Below, piece after piece: positions 1 through 6,742 of a stretch of DNA of 8,074 nucleotides. The number at the start of each line of letters is the position of its first letter. Position 1 is the stretch's first letter. A program made the translations under genes and the position numbers. The notes beneath the pieces were generated by a model. It saw only the letters and a program-made list of their open reading frames with translations. It did not search any database and was not told where the DNA came from. The stretch comes from an uncultured Eubacteriales bacterium (GTDB lineage Bacteria; Bacillota; Clostridia; Peptostreptococcales; Anaerovoracaceae), in NCBI GenBank assembly GCA_902766915.1, contig CACXFN010000026.1, positions 1 to 8,074 on the forward strand, written 5' to 3'.

Positions 1-525
1 CTCTGTAATCCACAGTTCCACAATAGCAGAACCAAGAATATGCCCGGCATCATTAAAGCAGACCTTCATATCTTCATTTATTTCGAAGAGCTGATCGTAT
101 CTTACCGGTTCCACATTCTTCAAACTATCCACTGCATCCTGGAAGGTGTAGAGAGGTTCAACCATTTCACGTCCTGCCCTCTCGCCTTTTCTGTTTTGCC
201 ATTCAGCTTCCTTCTCATGAATATACCCGCTGTCTTTTAACATGATATCCAACAAATCGGCTGTGGCATCTGTACAGAAAATCTTACCCGTAAATCCACG
301 TTTAACCAGCAATGGAATTCTTCCGCAATGATCTATATGCGCATGGGATAATATTAGGCATTCTATCTCTGCAGGGTTAAATGGAAAATCCTCATAATTG
401 AGTGCATCCTGAGCTTTCCCTCCTTGGAATTGCCCGCAATCAAGTAAAATTTGATGTTCTCCACTTGTTATCAAATGACATGATCCTGTTACACCGGAAG
501 AAGCTCCACAAAATTTTATTTTCAT
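1..525 (-). CDS. MBL-fold metallo-hydrolase, probable beta-CASP RNase family (N-terminal part, truncated by window edge)
   Basis: Partial gene: 175 codons from the start are visible and the reading frame runs off the left edge without a stop. The N-terminus (MKIKFCGASSGVTGSCHLI) is typical of the RNA-processing metallo-beta-lactamase proteins related to CPSF73/Ysh1 (COG1236). The zinc-binding signature HAHIDH lies at residues 61-66, and a second metal-ligand motif, DAGHILGSA, at residues 159-167. These motifs support a two-metal phosphodiesterase; the beta-CASP and C-terminal RMMBL regions expected in an RNase of roughly 450-550 residues would lie outside the window. The ATG at 523-525 is preceded by a strong GGAGGG five bases upstream, and the gene starts 17 bases after the glpP stop, so the two are probably co-transcribed. 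The RNase role is inferred from family resemblance; a different MBL hydrolase cannot be excluded without the C-terminal part. Confidence 0.85.
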   Translation of the reverse strand, partial: MKIKFCGASSGVTGSCHLITSGEHQILLDCGQFQGGKAQDALNYEDFPFNPAEIECLILSHAHIDHCGRIPLLVKRGFTGKIFCTDATADLLDIMLKDSGYIHEKEAEWQNRKGERAGREMVEPLYTFQDAVDSLKNVEPVRYDQLFEINEDMKVCFNDAGHILGSAIVELWITE

Positions 526-542
526 TATTTCCCTCCAAAAAA

Positions 543-1100
543 TTATAGATTTAAATCCCAAAGGGATTTTTCACCTGTAGATACCACATCAGCTCCAGCC
601 TGAAGGGCTGAAACAACCTCATCTCTTGTCTCAATAATGCCACCTGCAACTATAGGCATATCAACAATTTGAGAAAACTCTTTTATCTTCTTCGTAACAA
701 TTCCCGGCATCAATTCTATAATGTCCGGCTTGGATATCCTGATAGATTCCACAGAGGTGTTTAATGAATGAGAATCCACTAAGAAGAATCTCTGGACAGT
801 TATTAATCCAAACTCCTTGGCCAATCTCACGATATTTGTTCTGGTTGTTAAAATACCATCAGCTTTTTTAGTGGCCAAAAAATCTATACCTGCCCTGTCC
901 TTTCCCACACCTTCTGCAAATTCCAAATGGATGAGAGCCTTTTTACCGGCTTCATGAATTGCTTCTATTCTTTTGTCTATAGTCATTATGTTGGAATGTA
1001 ACAAAAAAACAACATCCACCTTGGATTTAAGCGCAATACTGAAATCGTCCTCCGTGCGAATAGCTGCTGCAATCTTATTTTGTATAATAGAATCTACCAT
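543..1100 (-). CDS. glpP: Glycerol-3-phosphate-responsive antiterminator GlpP
   Basis: 185-residue protein of the GlpP family (PF04309), which has a TIM-barrel-like fold. In B. subtilis GlpP binds glycerol-3-phosphate and the leader mRNA of glp genes, preventing premature termination and stabilising the transcript. Recognisable conserved blocks are AAAIR (11-15), VVFLLHSNI (30-38), the HLEF segment (58-61) in the place of the usual HxDL, GILTTRTNI (82-90), VQRFFLVDSHSL (102-113), PDIIELMPGI (125-134), the phosphate-loop-like AGGII (152-156) and STGEKSLW (174-181). Length matches the family. The ATG at 1098-1100 has GGGAG five bases upstream and a second AGGAG further up. No glpF, glpK or glpD gene lies in the window, so its target is not local. 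It follows the longest gap in the block (77 bases), which holds a candidate promoter, and it precedes the MBL gene closely. The family call is firm; the ligand and target in this organism are inferred. Confidence 0.92.
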   Translation of the reverse strand: MVDSIIQNKIAAAIRTEDDFSIALKSKVDVVFLLHSNIMTIDKRIEAIHEAGKKALIHLEFAEGVGKDRAGIDFLATKKADGILTTRTNIVRLAKEFGLITVQRFFLVDSHSLNTSVESIRISKPDIIELMPGIVTKKIKEFSQIVDMPIVAGGIIETRDEVVSALQAGADVVSTGEKSLWDLNL

Positions 1101-1177
1101 ATTTTCTCCCTTTCTCCTATGGCGACATCTATATGATAATCTTTATTTAAGTATAGTTAATTATACTATATTTAAAT
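1101..1177 (-). other. Intergenic leader between membrane protein gene and glpP
   Basis: This 77-base gap is the longest non-coding stretch in the window and is very AT-rich in its upstream half. On the minus strand it carries a perfect TATAAT, a near-palindrome centred on the same bases, and two purine-rich Shine-Dalgarno-like blocks just before glpP (1114-1118 and 1106-1110). I see no GC-rich stem followed by a T-run, so there is no clear terminator and no obvious GlpP-type antiterminator structure. Confidence 0.6.
1150..1167. repeat. Near-perfect 18-bp palindrome upstream of glpP
   Basis: AGTATAGTTAATTATACT reads almost the same on both strands, with 8 of 9 base pairs complementary and one G:T mismatch. 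It overlaps the candidate -10 hexamer of the glpP promoter, a position where a dimeric regulator could bind. It is made only of short AT-rich runs, so chance is a serious alternative. Confidence 0.3.
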
Positions 1178-1189
1178 CTATGAAAAAAG
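1160..1189 (-). promoter_or_regulatory. Candidate sigma-A-type promoter for glpP
   Basis: On the minus strand, a perfect TATAAT -10 hexamer sits at 1160-1165. Seventeen bases upstream is only a T-rich hexamer (TTTTTT, about 1183-1188), a poor match to TTGACA and lying inside the end of the preceding gene. AT-rich spacer and the position just ahead of glpP make a promoter plausible, but TATAAT is easily found by chance in such DNA. If real, it would allow glpP and the MBL gene to be expressed apart from the upstream operon. Confidence 0.3.
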
Positions 1190-1840
1190 TCTCTTTTCTT
1201 TCGTGGTATTGTAGTGAACATAGACTAAAATCCCTATTATGGCTATGGCCAATATTGAGGAAAAAATCACATATGTTTTCTCAAACGGCGATCCCAGTAT
1301 TATTCTGAGTGTAGATTCCTGTCCCAGCTCAATACCTATAAAACGATTATAAAGACTGACTCTGAATTCTTTATTCAGTATAAGAAAATCAAGCAAAGCA
1401 ACTCCAACCACCGATACTCCTATTGTAATAAAACCGAGAATCCTAAGTCGTTCTCGCTCTATGCATGTGGTCATGTAAATATATGCCGCTATACTTCCGC
1501 CAAATAATACTATTCCCGTAAACAAAGTCCAAAGCAGTATGGTCTTCGACCTTACCATTACCCTACTTTCATTATCATCAAAGATTGGATCTCTATATTC
1601 ACCATTCTCCTCATAGACCTGAAACTCTGATCTTCCAGGAGAATTAAAATAATCGGTAATTGCATCAGCAAATTCCGAGCCCGAAACTACACTTCCCACT
1701 TCCTCTATAACTTGACTATCATTAAAATGATATGTGTATGTGGCGGAAATCCGCATCACTATATTCCCTGATAGAAGTATTATAGATATAGGGAGAATAA
1801 CCAGTATTAATATGTACCAAATAAAGTTTAGTCTCCTCAA
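1178..1840 (-). CDS. Four-helix membrane protein, divergent DUF1461/TIGR01906-like
   Basis: 220-residue protein of unknown function. Hydrophobic helices can be read at about residues 8-29, 101-124, 133-153 and 190-210. Basic residues at the N-terminus (MRR), between helices 2 and 3 (ERERLR) and at the C-terminus (KEKR) put both ends in the cytoplasm and leave a large outside loop (30-100) and a smaller one (154-189). Size, topology, an acidic PIFDDNESRVMVRSK segment just before helix 2 and an LGSPFEKTY segment before helix 4 recall DUF1461 (PF07314), where similar positions hold F..rE..H..DVk and P..FF; key residues differ, so this is a tentative resemblance from memory. The start is TTG (1838-1840): GAGGA six bases upstream supports it, and the next Met (residue 29) would remove helix 1. 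The Shine-Dalgarno overlaps the hpt stop, which suggests coupled translation with hpt. Confidence 0.8.
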   Translation of the reverse strand: MRRLNFIWYILILVILPISIILLSGNIVMRISATYTYHFNDSQVIEEVGSVVSGSEFADAITDYFNSPGRSEFQVYEENGEYRDPIFDDNESRVMVRSKTILLWTLFTGIVLFGGSIAAYIYMTTCIERERLRILGFITIGVSVVGVALLDFLILNKEFRVSLYNRFIGIELGQESTLRIILGSPFEKTYVIFSSILAIAIIGILVYVHYNTTKEKRLFS

Positions 1841-1852
1841 TGATTATCCTCA
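1841..1852 (-). promoter_or_regulatory. Ribosome binding site deciding the TTG start; overlaps hpt stop
   Basis: Reading on the minus strand, CCTTGAGGATAATCATTG contains the hpt stop TGA (1850-1852), the Shine-Dalgarno GAGGA (1847-1851) sharing two bases with it, then six bases and the TTG start. The overlap favours re-initiation by ribosomes ending hpt. No ATG or GTG lies in frame nearby, so TTG is the supported start. Confidence 0.65.
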
Positions 1853-2380
1853 AGGCTCCAAGTAACTAATATACGGAAGATTCCTGTATTTTTGATCATA
1901 GTCAAGTCCATATCCAATTACAAATAAATCTTCCACTTCAAACCCGGTATAATGCGGCTTAACGTCTGTGATTCTTCTGGATGGTTTATCCAGGAGGGCG
2001 CAAACCTTAACTGACTTGGCCTTCCTCTCATTGAAATACTCTATAAGCCTCTGTAGAGTAACTCCACTGTCAACAATGTCTTCTACAATTAAAACATGCT
2101 TACCATCCAAATCCAGCTCAACATCTTTGGAAATCTTTACAATGCCGCTTGTGGTAGTCTCCTTACCATAACTGGATGCAACGATAAAGTCTATCTCTGT
2201 ATCCAAATCAATACGCTTCATAATGTCAGCCATCCAGACGATAGCACCTTTTAAGGTCCCTATCAATATAAGCTTTTCACCTTTATAGTCTTCCGTAATC
2301 TGAGCGCCAAGTTCATTTGCTCTCTTCAGAATCTGTTCCTCTGTAAAAAGAATCTTTCCTACGATATTCTCGGATGTCAT
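1850..2380 (-). CDS. hpt: Hypoxanthine phosphoribosyltransferase
   Basis: Cytosolic purine-salvage enzyme of the type I phosphoribosyltransferase family: hypoxanthine (and usually guanine) plus PRPP gives IMP (GMP) and pyrophosphate. With the start chosen here the protein has 176 residues, close to the usual 175-185. The PRPP-binding motif VEDIVDSGVT is at residues 99-108, with the adjacent acidic pair E100/D101 that binds Mg-PRPP ribose. The LKG loop (43-45), the flexible-loop SSYG (69-72) and the C-terminal YGLDYDQKYRNLPYI block are all present. The frame could begin at a TTG at 2396-2398, but that codon has no good Shine-Dalgarno, whereas ATG at 2378-2380 follows GAGGA and gives an N-terminus that aligns with B. 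subtilis Hpt. It starts seven bases after engB ends. hpt is more often found beside tilS and ftsH; here it sits between a ribosome-assembly GTPase and a membrane protein, and a second copy elsewhere is possible. Confidence 0.95.
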   Translation of the reverse strand: MTSENIVGKILFTEEQILKRANELGAQITEDYKGEKLILIGTLKGAIVWMADIMKRIDLDTEIDFIVASSYGKETTTSGIVKISKDVELDLDGKHVLIVEDIVDSGVTLQRLIEYFNERKAKSVKVCALLDKPSRRITDVKPHYTGFEVEDLFVIGYGLDYDQKYRNLPYISYLEP

Positions 2381-2390
2381 AAAATCCTCA
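2381..2390 (-). promoter_or_regulatory. Ribosome binding site of hpt; overlaps engB stop and decides the hpt start
   Basis: Minus-strand AGTTGAGGATTTTATG: the engB stop TGA (2388-2390) overlaps the Shine-Dalgarno GAGGA (2385-2389), followed by TTTT and the ATG. This is the same layout as the next junction downstream and implies translational coupling of engB and hpt. It is the reason for preferring ATG over the upstream TTG. Confidence 0.7.
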
Positions 2391-2987
2391 ACTTTCAATA
2401 TCTACAAGTTCCAAACCAATCGCATCAAGTAATTCATCTGCACCTGTTTTCTTTAGCGAAGAAACAACTATTACCTTATCATTGGAATCCAAATTCAGCG
2501 TTTTTTTAATCAAAGCAATACTTTTCTGCTTTTCATTGGCAGATACCTTGTCCCCTTTTGTGGCACATACCAAACCGGATAAATTGTAGTGTCTCAAATA
2601 TTCATACATTTGGACATCCTGTTTGGAGGGGGCATGTCTAATATCCACAAGCTGAATAACACGCCTTAGGTTTTCTCTGGCCTGGAAAAAATCCTCCATC
2701 ATCTTTCCCCAGTCCTTAGATACATCCTTTGACACCTTGGCATAACCGTAACCGGGTAAATCCACAAACCTAAAATCACCGTTGTTAATCCTATAGAAAT
2801 TGATTGTTCTGGTTTTTCCGGGGCTACCGCTTACCCTAGCTAGGCTCTTCCTTCCCGTCAGATAATTAAGAAGGGATGATTTGCCTACATTGGATCTGCC
2901 AACAAATGCGATTTCCGGTACATTCCCGGGAGGATATTGGGACGGTTTAACAGCTATAGTTTCCAATTCTGAATTCAGTATTCTCAT
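2388..2987 (-). CDS. engB: Ribosome biogenesis GTP-binding protein EngB/YihA/YsxC
   Basis: 199-residue Era-type GTPase needed for late assembly of the 50S ribosomal subunit. All GTPase motifs are readable: G1 GRSNVGKSS (30-38), G2 region PGKTRTINF (56-64), G3 DLPGYG (76-81), G4 TKGDK (143-147) and G5 SSLKK (176-180). The family-specific QLVDIRHAPSKQDVQMYEY stretch is at 112-130. The N-terminus aligns well with B. subtilis YsxC (xSExxxxAVKPxQYP), which supports the ATG at 2985-2987; an in-frame TAG lies two codons upstream. The nearest Shine-Dalgarno, GAGGG, is about 12 bases from the ATG, longer than normal, so translation may be modest or helped by ribosomes from lon. The gene lies 34 bases after lon, the usual neighbour in Firmicutes, and its stop is fused to the hpt ribosome binding site. 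Confidence 0.96.
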   Translation of the reverse strand: MRILNSELETIAVKPSQYPPGNVPEIAFVGRSNVGKSSLLNYLTGRKSLARVSGSPGKTRTINFYRINNGDFRFVDLPGYGYAKVSKDVSKDWGKMMEDFFQARENLRRVIQLVDIRHAPSKQDVQMYEYLRHYNLSGLVCATKGDKVSANEKQKSIALIKKTLNLDSNDKVIVVSSLKKTGADELLDAIGLELVDIES

Positions 2988-3021
2988 AAGCTAAATATTC
3001 CCTCTTATTTGCCTGGATTCT

Positions 3022-5418
3022 TCAATTCTTTTTATTAGCTTTTGCTTTTGATTGTTGCCTTTTTTTAGATGACTTGGGTGATGAGGAGCTCTTATCTAAA
3101 GCCTCTTCCAATGCTTCCCTTGCATATTCCAGCGGAACAAAGGTAAGCGCCTTCTTAACAACCTGCGGAATTTCCTCAGTATCTTTGATATTATCCTTAG
3201 GCAAAAGAATTTTGGTTACTCCGGCTCTATGAGCAGCAAGCACCTTCTCCTTTATACCTCCAACAGGAAGCACCTTACCCCTTAAGGTTATTTCACCTGT
3301 CATAGCAACATCTTGTTTAACAGGGGTATTTGTTAAAGCTGATACTACAGCAGTAAAAATTGTTACGCCGGCAGAAGGTCCGTCTTTTGGAACTGCCCCT
3401 TCCGGAACATGTATATGTATATCCTTCTCCTTCTGGAATTCAGGATTAATTCCCAGCTCTTCGGCTATTGAACGAATATAGCTGACACCTGCTCTGGCAG
3501 ATTCCTGCATAACATCTCCCAATTGGCCAGTAAGGGTCAACTTACCACTTCCTTGAAGTATCGCAACTTCTATTGAAAGAGTATCTCCCCCCACCTGAGT
3601 CCAGGCCATACCGTTAACCACGCCAACTTCGCTTTTACCCTGGATTGTATCATAATGGTATTTTTTCTTACCAAGATACTTTTCAAGATTCTTAGGTGTA
3701 ACGGTAAATGTTTTTCTTTTGGTGGTTACAGTCCAGAAGGCTGCCTTTCTGCAAATATCCGCAACTTCTCTTTCCAAGTTTCTAACACCGGATTCTCTTG
3801 TATAGAAATTGATAATATCCGAAAGTGCTTGATTCGTAATTTTAACGGCATCCTTCTTCAGGCCGTGCTCTTTGATTTTCTTTGGAATGAGGTATTTTTC
3901 GGCAATCTTTGCCTTCTCCTGTTCAGTATAACCGCTAACCTGAATAACCTCCATTCTATCAAGCAAAGGCCTTGGTATAGTATCAATGGAATTGGCAGTT
4001 GTTATAAATAAAACATTGGATAAATCAAAGGGGATTTCCAAAAAATGATCGGTAAAAGTATTATTCTGTTCCGGATCCAATACTTCCAATAAAGCAGAAG
4101 AAGGATCTCCTTTATAGTCAGCTCCCACCTTATCAATCTCGTCAAACAAGAAGACCGGATTATTCACCCCGATTTCTCTCATGCTTGTCATTATTCTCCC
4201 GGGTATTGCGCCAATATAAGTACGTCTATGCCCTCTTATTTCAGCTTCATCCCTAACTCCACCTAAGGACATTCTGACGAATTTTCGCCCTGTGGACTCT
4301 GCAATGGAACGCGCAATTGATGTTTTACCGGTTCCCGGAGGACCTACCAAACAAAGGATGGGACCCTTGATGGATTTAGAGAGATGTATAACTGCCAAAT
4401 ATTCCAGGACTCTCTCTTTAACATCCTTAAGTCCGTAATGATCCCTCTCCAGAATCTTGGATGCACGGTTGAGATTTATATTAACCTTAGAGCTTGATCT
4501 CCAGGGTAGTTCCAATATAGTTTCAACGTAGTTCCTAATAACTGCACTTTCAGCCGAGGAAGGAGACATCCGACTAAAACGCTTTATTTCCTTTCTCACC
4601 TTCGTATCTACCTGCTCTTCAAGTTTTAGCTCATTCAGTTTCGCCAGCCATTCTTCTGCTTCCTGTGTCGGATCCTCATCTTCACCCAGTTCTTCCTGAA
4701 TGACCTTCATTCTCTCCTTCAGAAAGTATTCCTTTTGATTATTGTCTACGCTTTCTTTCACCTTCTGAGCCAATTGTTTTTCCATAACGGAAATATCATT
4801 TTCTTCAGTTATGATTTCCACCAGTTTATTTATTCTGTCATAGAAATCTTCAGCCTCCAATACCAGCTGTTTTCTTGATGAGCTAATGGCCATTTCAGAA
4901 GCTATTTTATCCACCAATGCAATAGGATTTTTCTCTGCCAATGTCTTATCTACAACTTCATCTGTAATCTGACTGGTTAAGGCAGCATATTCAATGAATT
5001 TATCCGTCAGTATCCTCATGGCAGCTTTTTCCTCAACGGAAAAACTATCCTCAGAATGAATCTCGGGATACTCAACTACAGTACATGACATATATCCATC
5101 TTCACTTATTGGAGTATATATTTTGGCTCTATTGATACCTTCTACAAGTATGCGTACCACATCCCCATTTATCTTCAGCATCTGCTTGACCTTCACGATT
5201 GTTCCCACATCGTAAATGTCATTAAAGGTTGGAATTAAGACGCTTTCATCCTTTTGTGATGAAACAAAAATAAGCTTGTCATCCGCCATGGCTGCTTCCA
5301 AGGCTCTGACAGATTTATCTCTTCCAATATCGAAGTGGACTATAGTATTGGGAAAAATCGAGATACCTCTTAAAGGTACACAAGGATATACTTTTATATG
5401 GTTTTGTTCTTCTGACAT
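3022..5418 (-). CDS. lon: ATP-dependent Lon protease (LonA type)
   Basis: 798-residue soluble AAA+ serine protease that unfolds and degrades damaged and regulatory proteins as a hexamer. Order of parts: N-terminal substrate-binding LAN domain (about 8-200), a helical, coiled-coil-prone stretch (about 200-300), the AAA+ module with Walker A GPPGTGKTS (359-367) and Walker B VFLFDEID (422-429), and the C-terminal protease domain with the catalytic serine S682 in KDGPSAG (678-684) and the lysine K725 in GGIKEK (720-725). The 43-residue spacing of the Ser-Lys pair equals that of E. coli Lon (679/722). The lack of a membrane segment shows it is LonA, not LonB. ATG at 5416-5418 has GAGAGG seven bases upstream and lies 17 bases after clpX. 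The last 24 residues (775-798) form a Ser/Lys-rich low-complexity tail beyond the conserved fold. I see no heat-shock operator (CIRCE or CtsR box) before it. Confidence 0.98.
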   Translation of the reverse strand: MSEEQNHIKVYPCVPLRGISIFPNTIVHFDIGRDKSVRALEAAMADDKLIFVSSQKDESVLIPTFNDIYDVGTIVKVKQMLKINGDVVRILVEGINRAKIYTPISEDGYMSCTVVEYPEIHSEDSFSVEEKAAMRILTDKFIEYAALTSQITDEVVDKTLAEKNPIALVDKIASEMAISSSRKQLVLEAEDFYDRINKLVEIITEENDISVMEKQLAQKVKESVDNNQKEYFLKERMKVIQEELGEDEDPTQEAEEWLAKLNELKLEEQVDTKVRKEIKRFSRMSPSSAESAVIRNYVETILELPWRSSSKVNINLNRASKILERDHYGLKDVKERVLEYLAVIHLSKSIKGPILCLVGPPGTGKTSIARSIAESTGRKFVRMSLGGVRDEAEIRGHRRTYIGAIPGRIMTSMREIGVNNPVFLFDEIDKVGADYKGDPSSALLEVLDPEQNNTFTDHFLEIPFDLSNVLFITTANSIDTIPRPLLDRMEVIQVSGYTEQEKAKIAEKYLIPKKIKEHGLKKDAVKITNQALSDIINFYTRESGVRNLEREVADICRKAAFWTVTTKRKTFTVTPKNLEKYLGKKKYHYDTIQGKSEVGVVNGMAWTQVGGDTLSIEVAILQGSGKLTLTGQLGDVMQESARAGVSYIRSIAEELGINPEFQKEKDIHIHVPEGAVPKDGPSAGVTIFTAVVSALTNTPVKQDVAMTGEITLRGKVLPVGGIKEKVLAAHRAGVTKILLPKDNIKDTEEIPQVVKKALTFVPLEYAREALEEALDKSSSSPKSSKKRQQSKAKANKKN

Positions 5419-5435
5419 TTCTTCGCCTCTCTATA

Positions 5436-6713
5436 TTAGGATGCGTGTTTTGTATCCAGATTCTTTTTTAGAATCAATTTCGGGGGAGCCCCCTTTTCCA
5501 CAGTATCCTTTTTTATAATACACTTTTCTATGTTATCATTCGATGGGATTTCAAACATTATATCCCCCATAATATTTTCGAATATACTTCTTAGACCTCT
5601 TGCTCCGGTCTTCCTGCTAATAGCCTTTTTTGCGATTGCTTCCACAGCATCATCATCCAGTTCTAAATCCACACCATCGAACTTGAAGAGTTTTTGATAC
5701 TGCTTAATCAAAGCATTTTTCGGCTCCTTCATAATTCTAATAAGAGCCGCTTCATCCAATTCATTTAAGGTGACGATTACAGGTAGTCTTCCGATAAATT
5801 CAGGAATGAGCCCATATTTCAGAAGATCCTCCGGCTCAACCTTTTCCAGGATTCTATCCTTTTCAACCACCACATTATCCTCATCGGAATTAAATCCGAT
5901 AACCTTATCTCCCATCCTTCTTTGGATAATTCCTTCCATTCCATCAAAAGCTCCACCACAAATAAACAAGACATTTGTAGTATCAAACTGAATGAAATCC
6001 TGATGGGGATGTTTCCGTCCACCCTGTGGTGGAACATTGGCAACAGTACCTTCCAGAATTTTCAACAAGGCTTGTTGCACGCCTTCTCCACTTACGTCCC
6101 TCGTTATAGAAGGGTTGTCCGAGCGTCTGGAAATCTTATCTATCTCATCAACGTAAATTATACCCCTCTCCGCTTTTTCGATATCGAAATCCGCAGCCTG
6201 TAAAAGCCTCAGAAGTATATTTTCCACATCCTCGCCAACATATCCTGCTTCCGTTAGGGCTGTAGCATCAGCAATAGCAAAGGGAACGTCCAAAATTTTC
6301 GCCAGGGATTGCGCAATCAATGTCTTACCTGAACCGGTTGGTCCCATCATTACAATATTACTCTTTTGTAGTTCCACCGTATCATCAGATTTGAAAAAAC
6401 TATTGATTCTCTTATAGTGATTGTACACTGCTACTGCCAGAGCTTTCTTTACATTATCCTGACCTATCACATATTCTGAAAGATAATCAAAAATCTCTTT
6501 AGGCTTCGGCAGAGAATCTCCCTTTTGTTCGCTGAAGTCTGTATCTACACCTAAATCGCGATATGCGTCCTCTCTATCGATTAATATTGCGTCCATGCCA
6601 TGGTGCAGGCAGTCTTCACAGATATACACGTCAGGTCCTGCCACCAACGCACGCACCATGGATTTAGGCCTACCGCAAAATGAGCATCTTATTTCATTAT
6701 TATTGTTCGCCAT
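5436..6713 (-). CDS. clpX: ATP-dependent Clp protease ATP-binding subunit ClpX
   Basis: 425-residue AAA+ unfoldase, a normal length. It forms a hexamer that recognises tagged or adaptor-delivered proteins, unfolds them and threads them into ClpP. The N-terminal zinc-binding domain has four cysteines (C10, C13, C32, C35). The AAA+ module has Walker A GPTGSGKT (124-131), the pore loop GYVG (157-160), Walker B IIYVDEID (185-192), the RKH loop (233-235) and the sensor-2 motif GARGLRS (370-376). The IGF loop (272-274), which docks on ClpP, is intact, so pairing with the upstream ClpP is expected. The ATG at 6711-6713 begins the zinc domain at the expected distance, with a modest AAGG about eight bases upstream. 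It lies 29 bases after clpP and 17 bases before lon. In B. subtilis clpX is apart from clpP; here they are adjacent. Confidence 0.98.
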   Translation of the reverse strand: MANNNNEIRCSFCGRPKSMVRALVAGPDVYICEDCLHHGMDAILIDREDAYRDLGVDTDFSEQKGDSLPKPKEIFDYLSEYVIGQDNVKKALAVAVYNHYKRINSFFKSDDTVELQKSNIVMMGPTGSGKTLIAQSLAKILDVPFAIADATALTEAGYVGEDVENILLRLLQAADFDIEKAERGIIYVDEIDKISRRSDNPSITRDVSGEGVQQALLKILEGTVANVPPQGGRKHPHQDFIQFDTTNVLFICGGAFDGMEGIIQRRMGDKVIGFNSDEDNVVVEKDRILEKVEPEDLLKYGLIPEFIGRLPVIVTLNELDEAALIRIMKEPKNALIKQYQKLFKFDGVDLELDDDAVEAIAKKAISRKTGARGLRSIFENIMGDIMFEIPSNDNIEKCIIKKDTVEKGAPPKLILKKNLDTKHAS

Positions 6714-6742
6714 TAGTTCTACCTTATAGTTTTATTTGATTC

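Noticed and set aside
40..240. 66-residue plus-strand frame opposite the MBL gene
   Set aside because: The minus-strand frame carries clear MBL motifs in this area; the plus-strand frame has no supporting features.
973..1308. 111-residue plus-strand open frame across the glpP 5' end and the membrane-protein 3' end
   Set aside because: It overlaps two supported genes on the other strand and has no family features; its hydrophobic stretch reflects antisense of coding DNA.
2988..3021. Possible terminator between lon and engB
   Set aside because: The gap has no GC-rich inverted repeat followed by a T-run on the transcribed strand.
3655..4011. 118-residue open frame on the plus strand inside lon
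   Set aside because: It is antisense to the highly conserved AAA+ part of lon, has no recognisable domain and no ribosome binding site that stands out; a shadow frame.
3022..5418. Possible missing lonB as a deletion between clpX and lon
   Set aside because: Only 17 bases separate clpX and lon and no remnant is present; many Clostridia have this arrangement, so it is not evidence of a recent loss.
5819..6043. 74-residue minus-strand frame inside clpX
   Set aside because: It is an out-of-frame reading of the conserved clpX core and encodes nothing recognisable.
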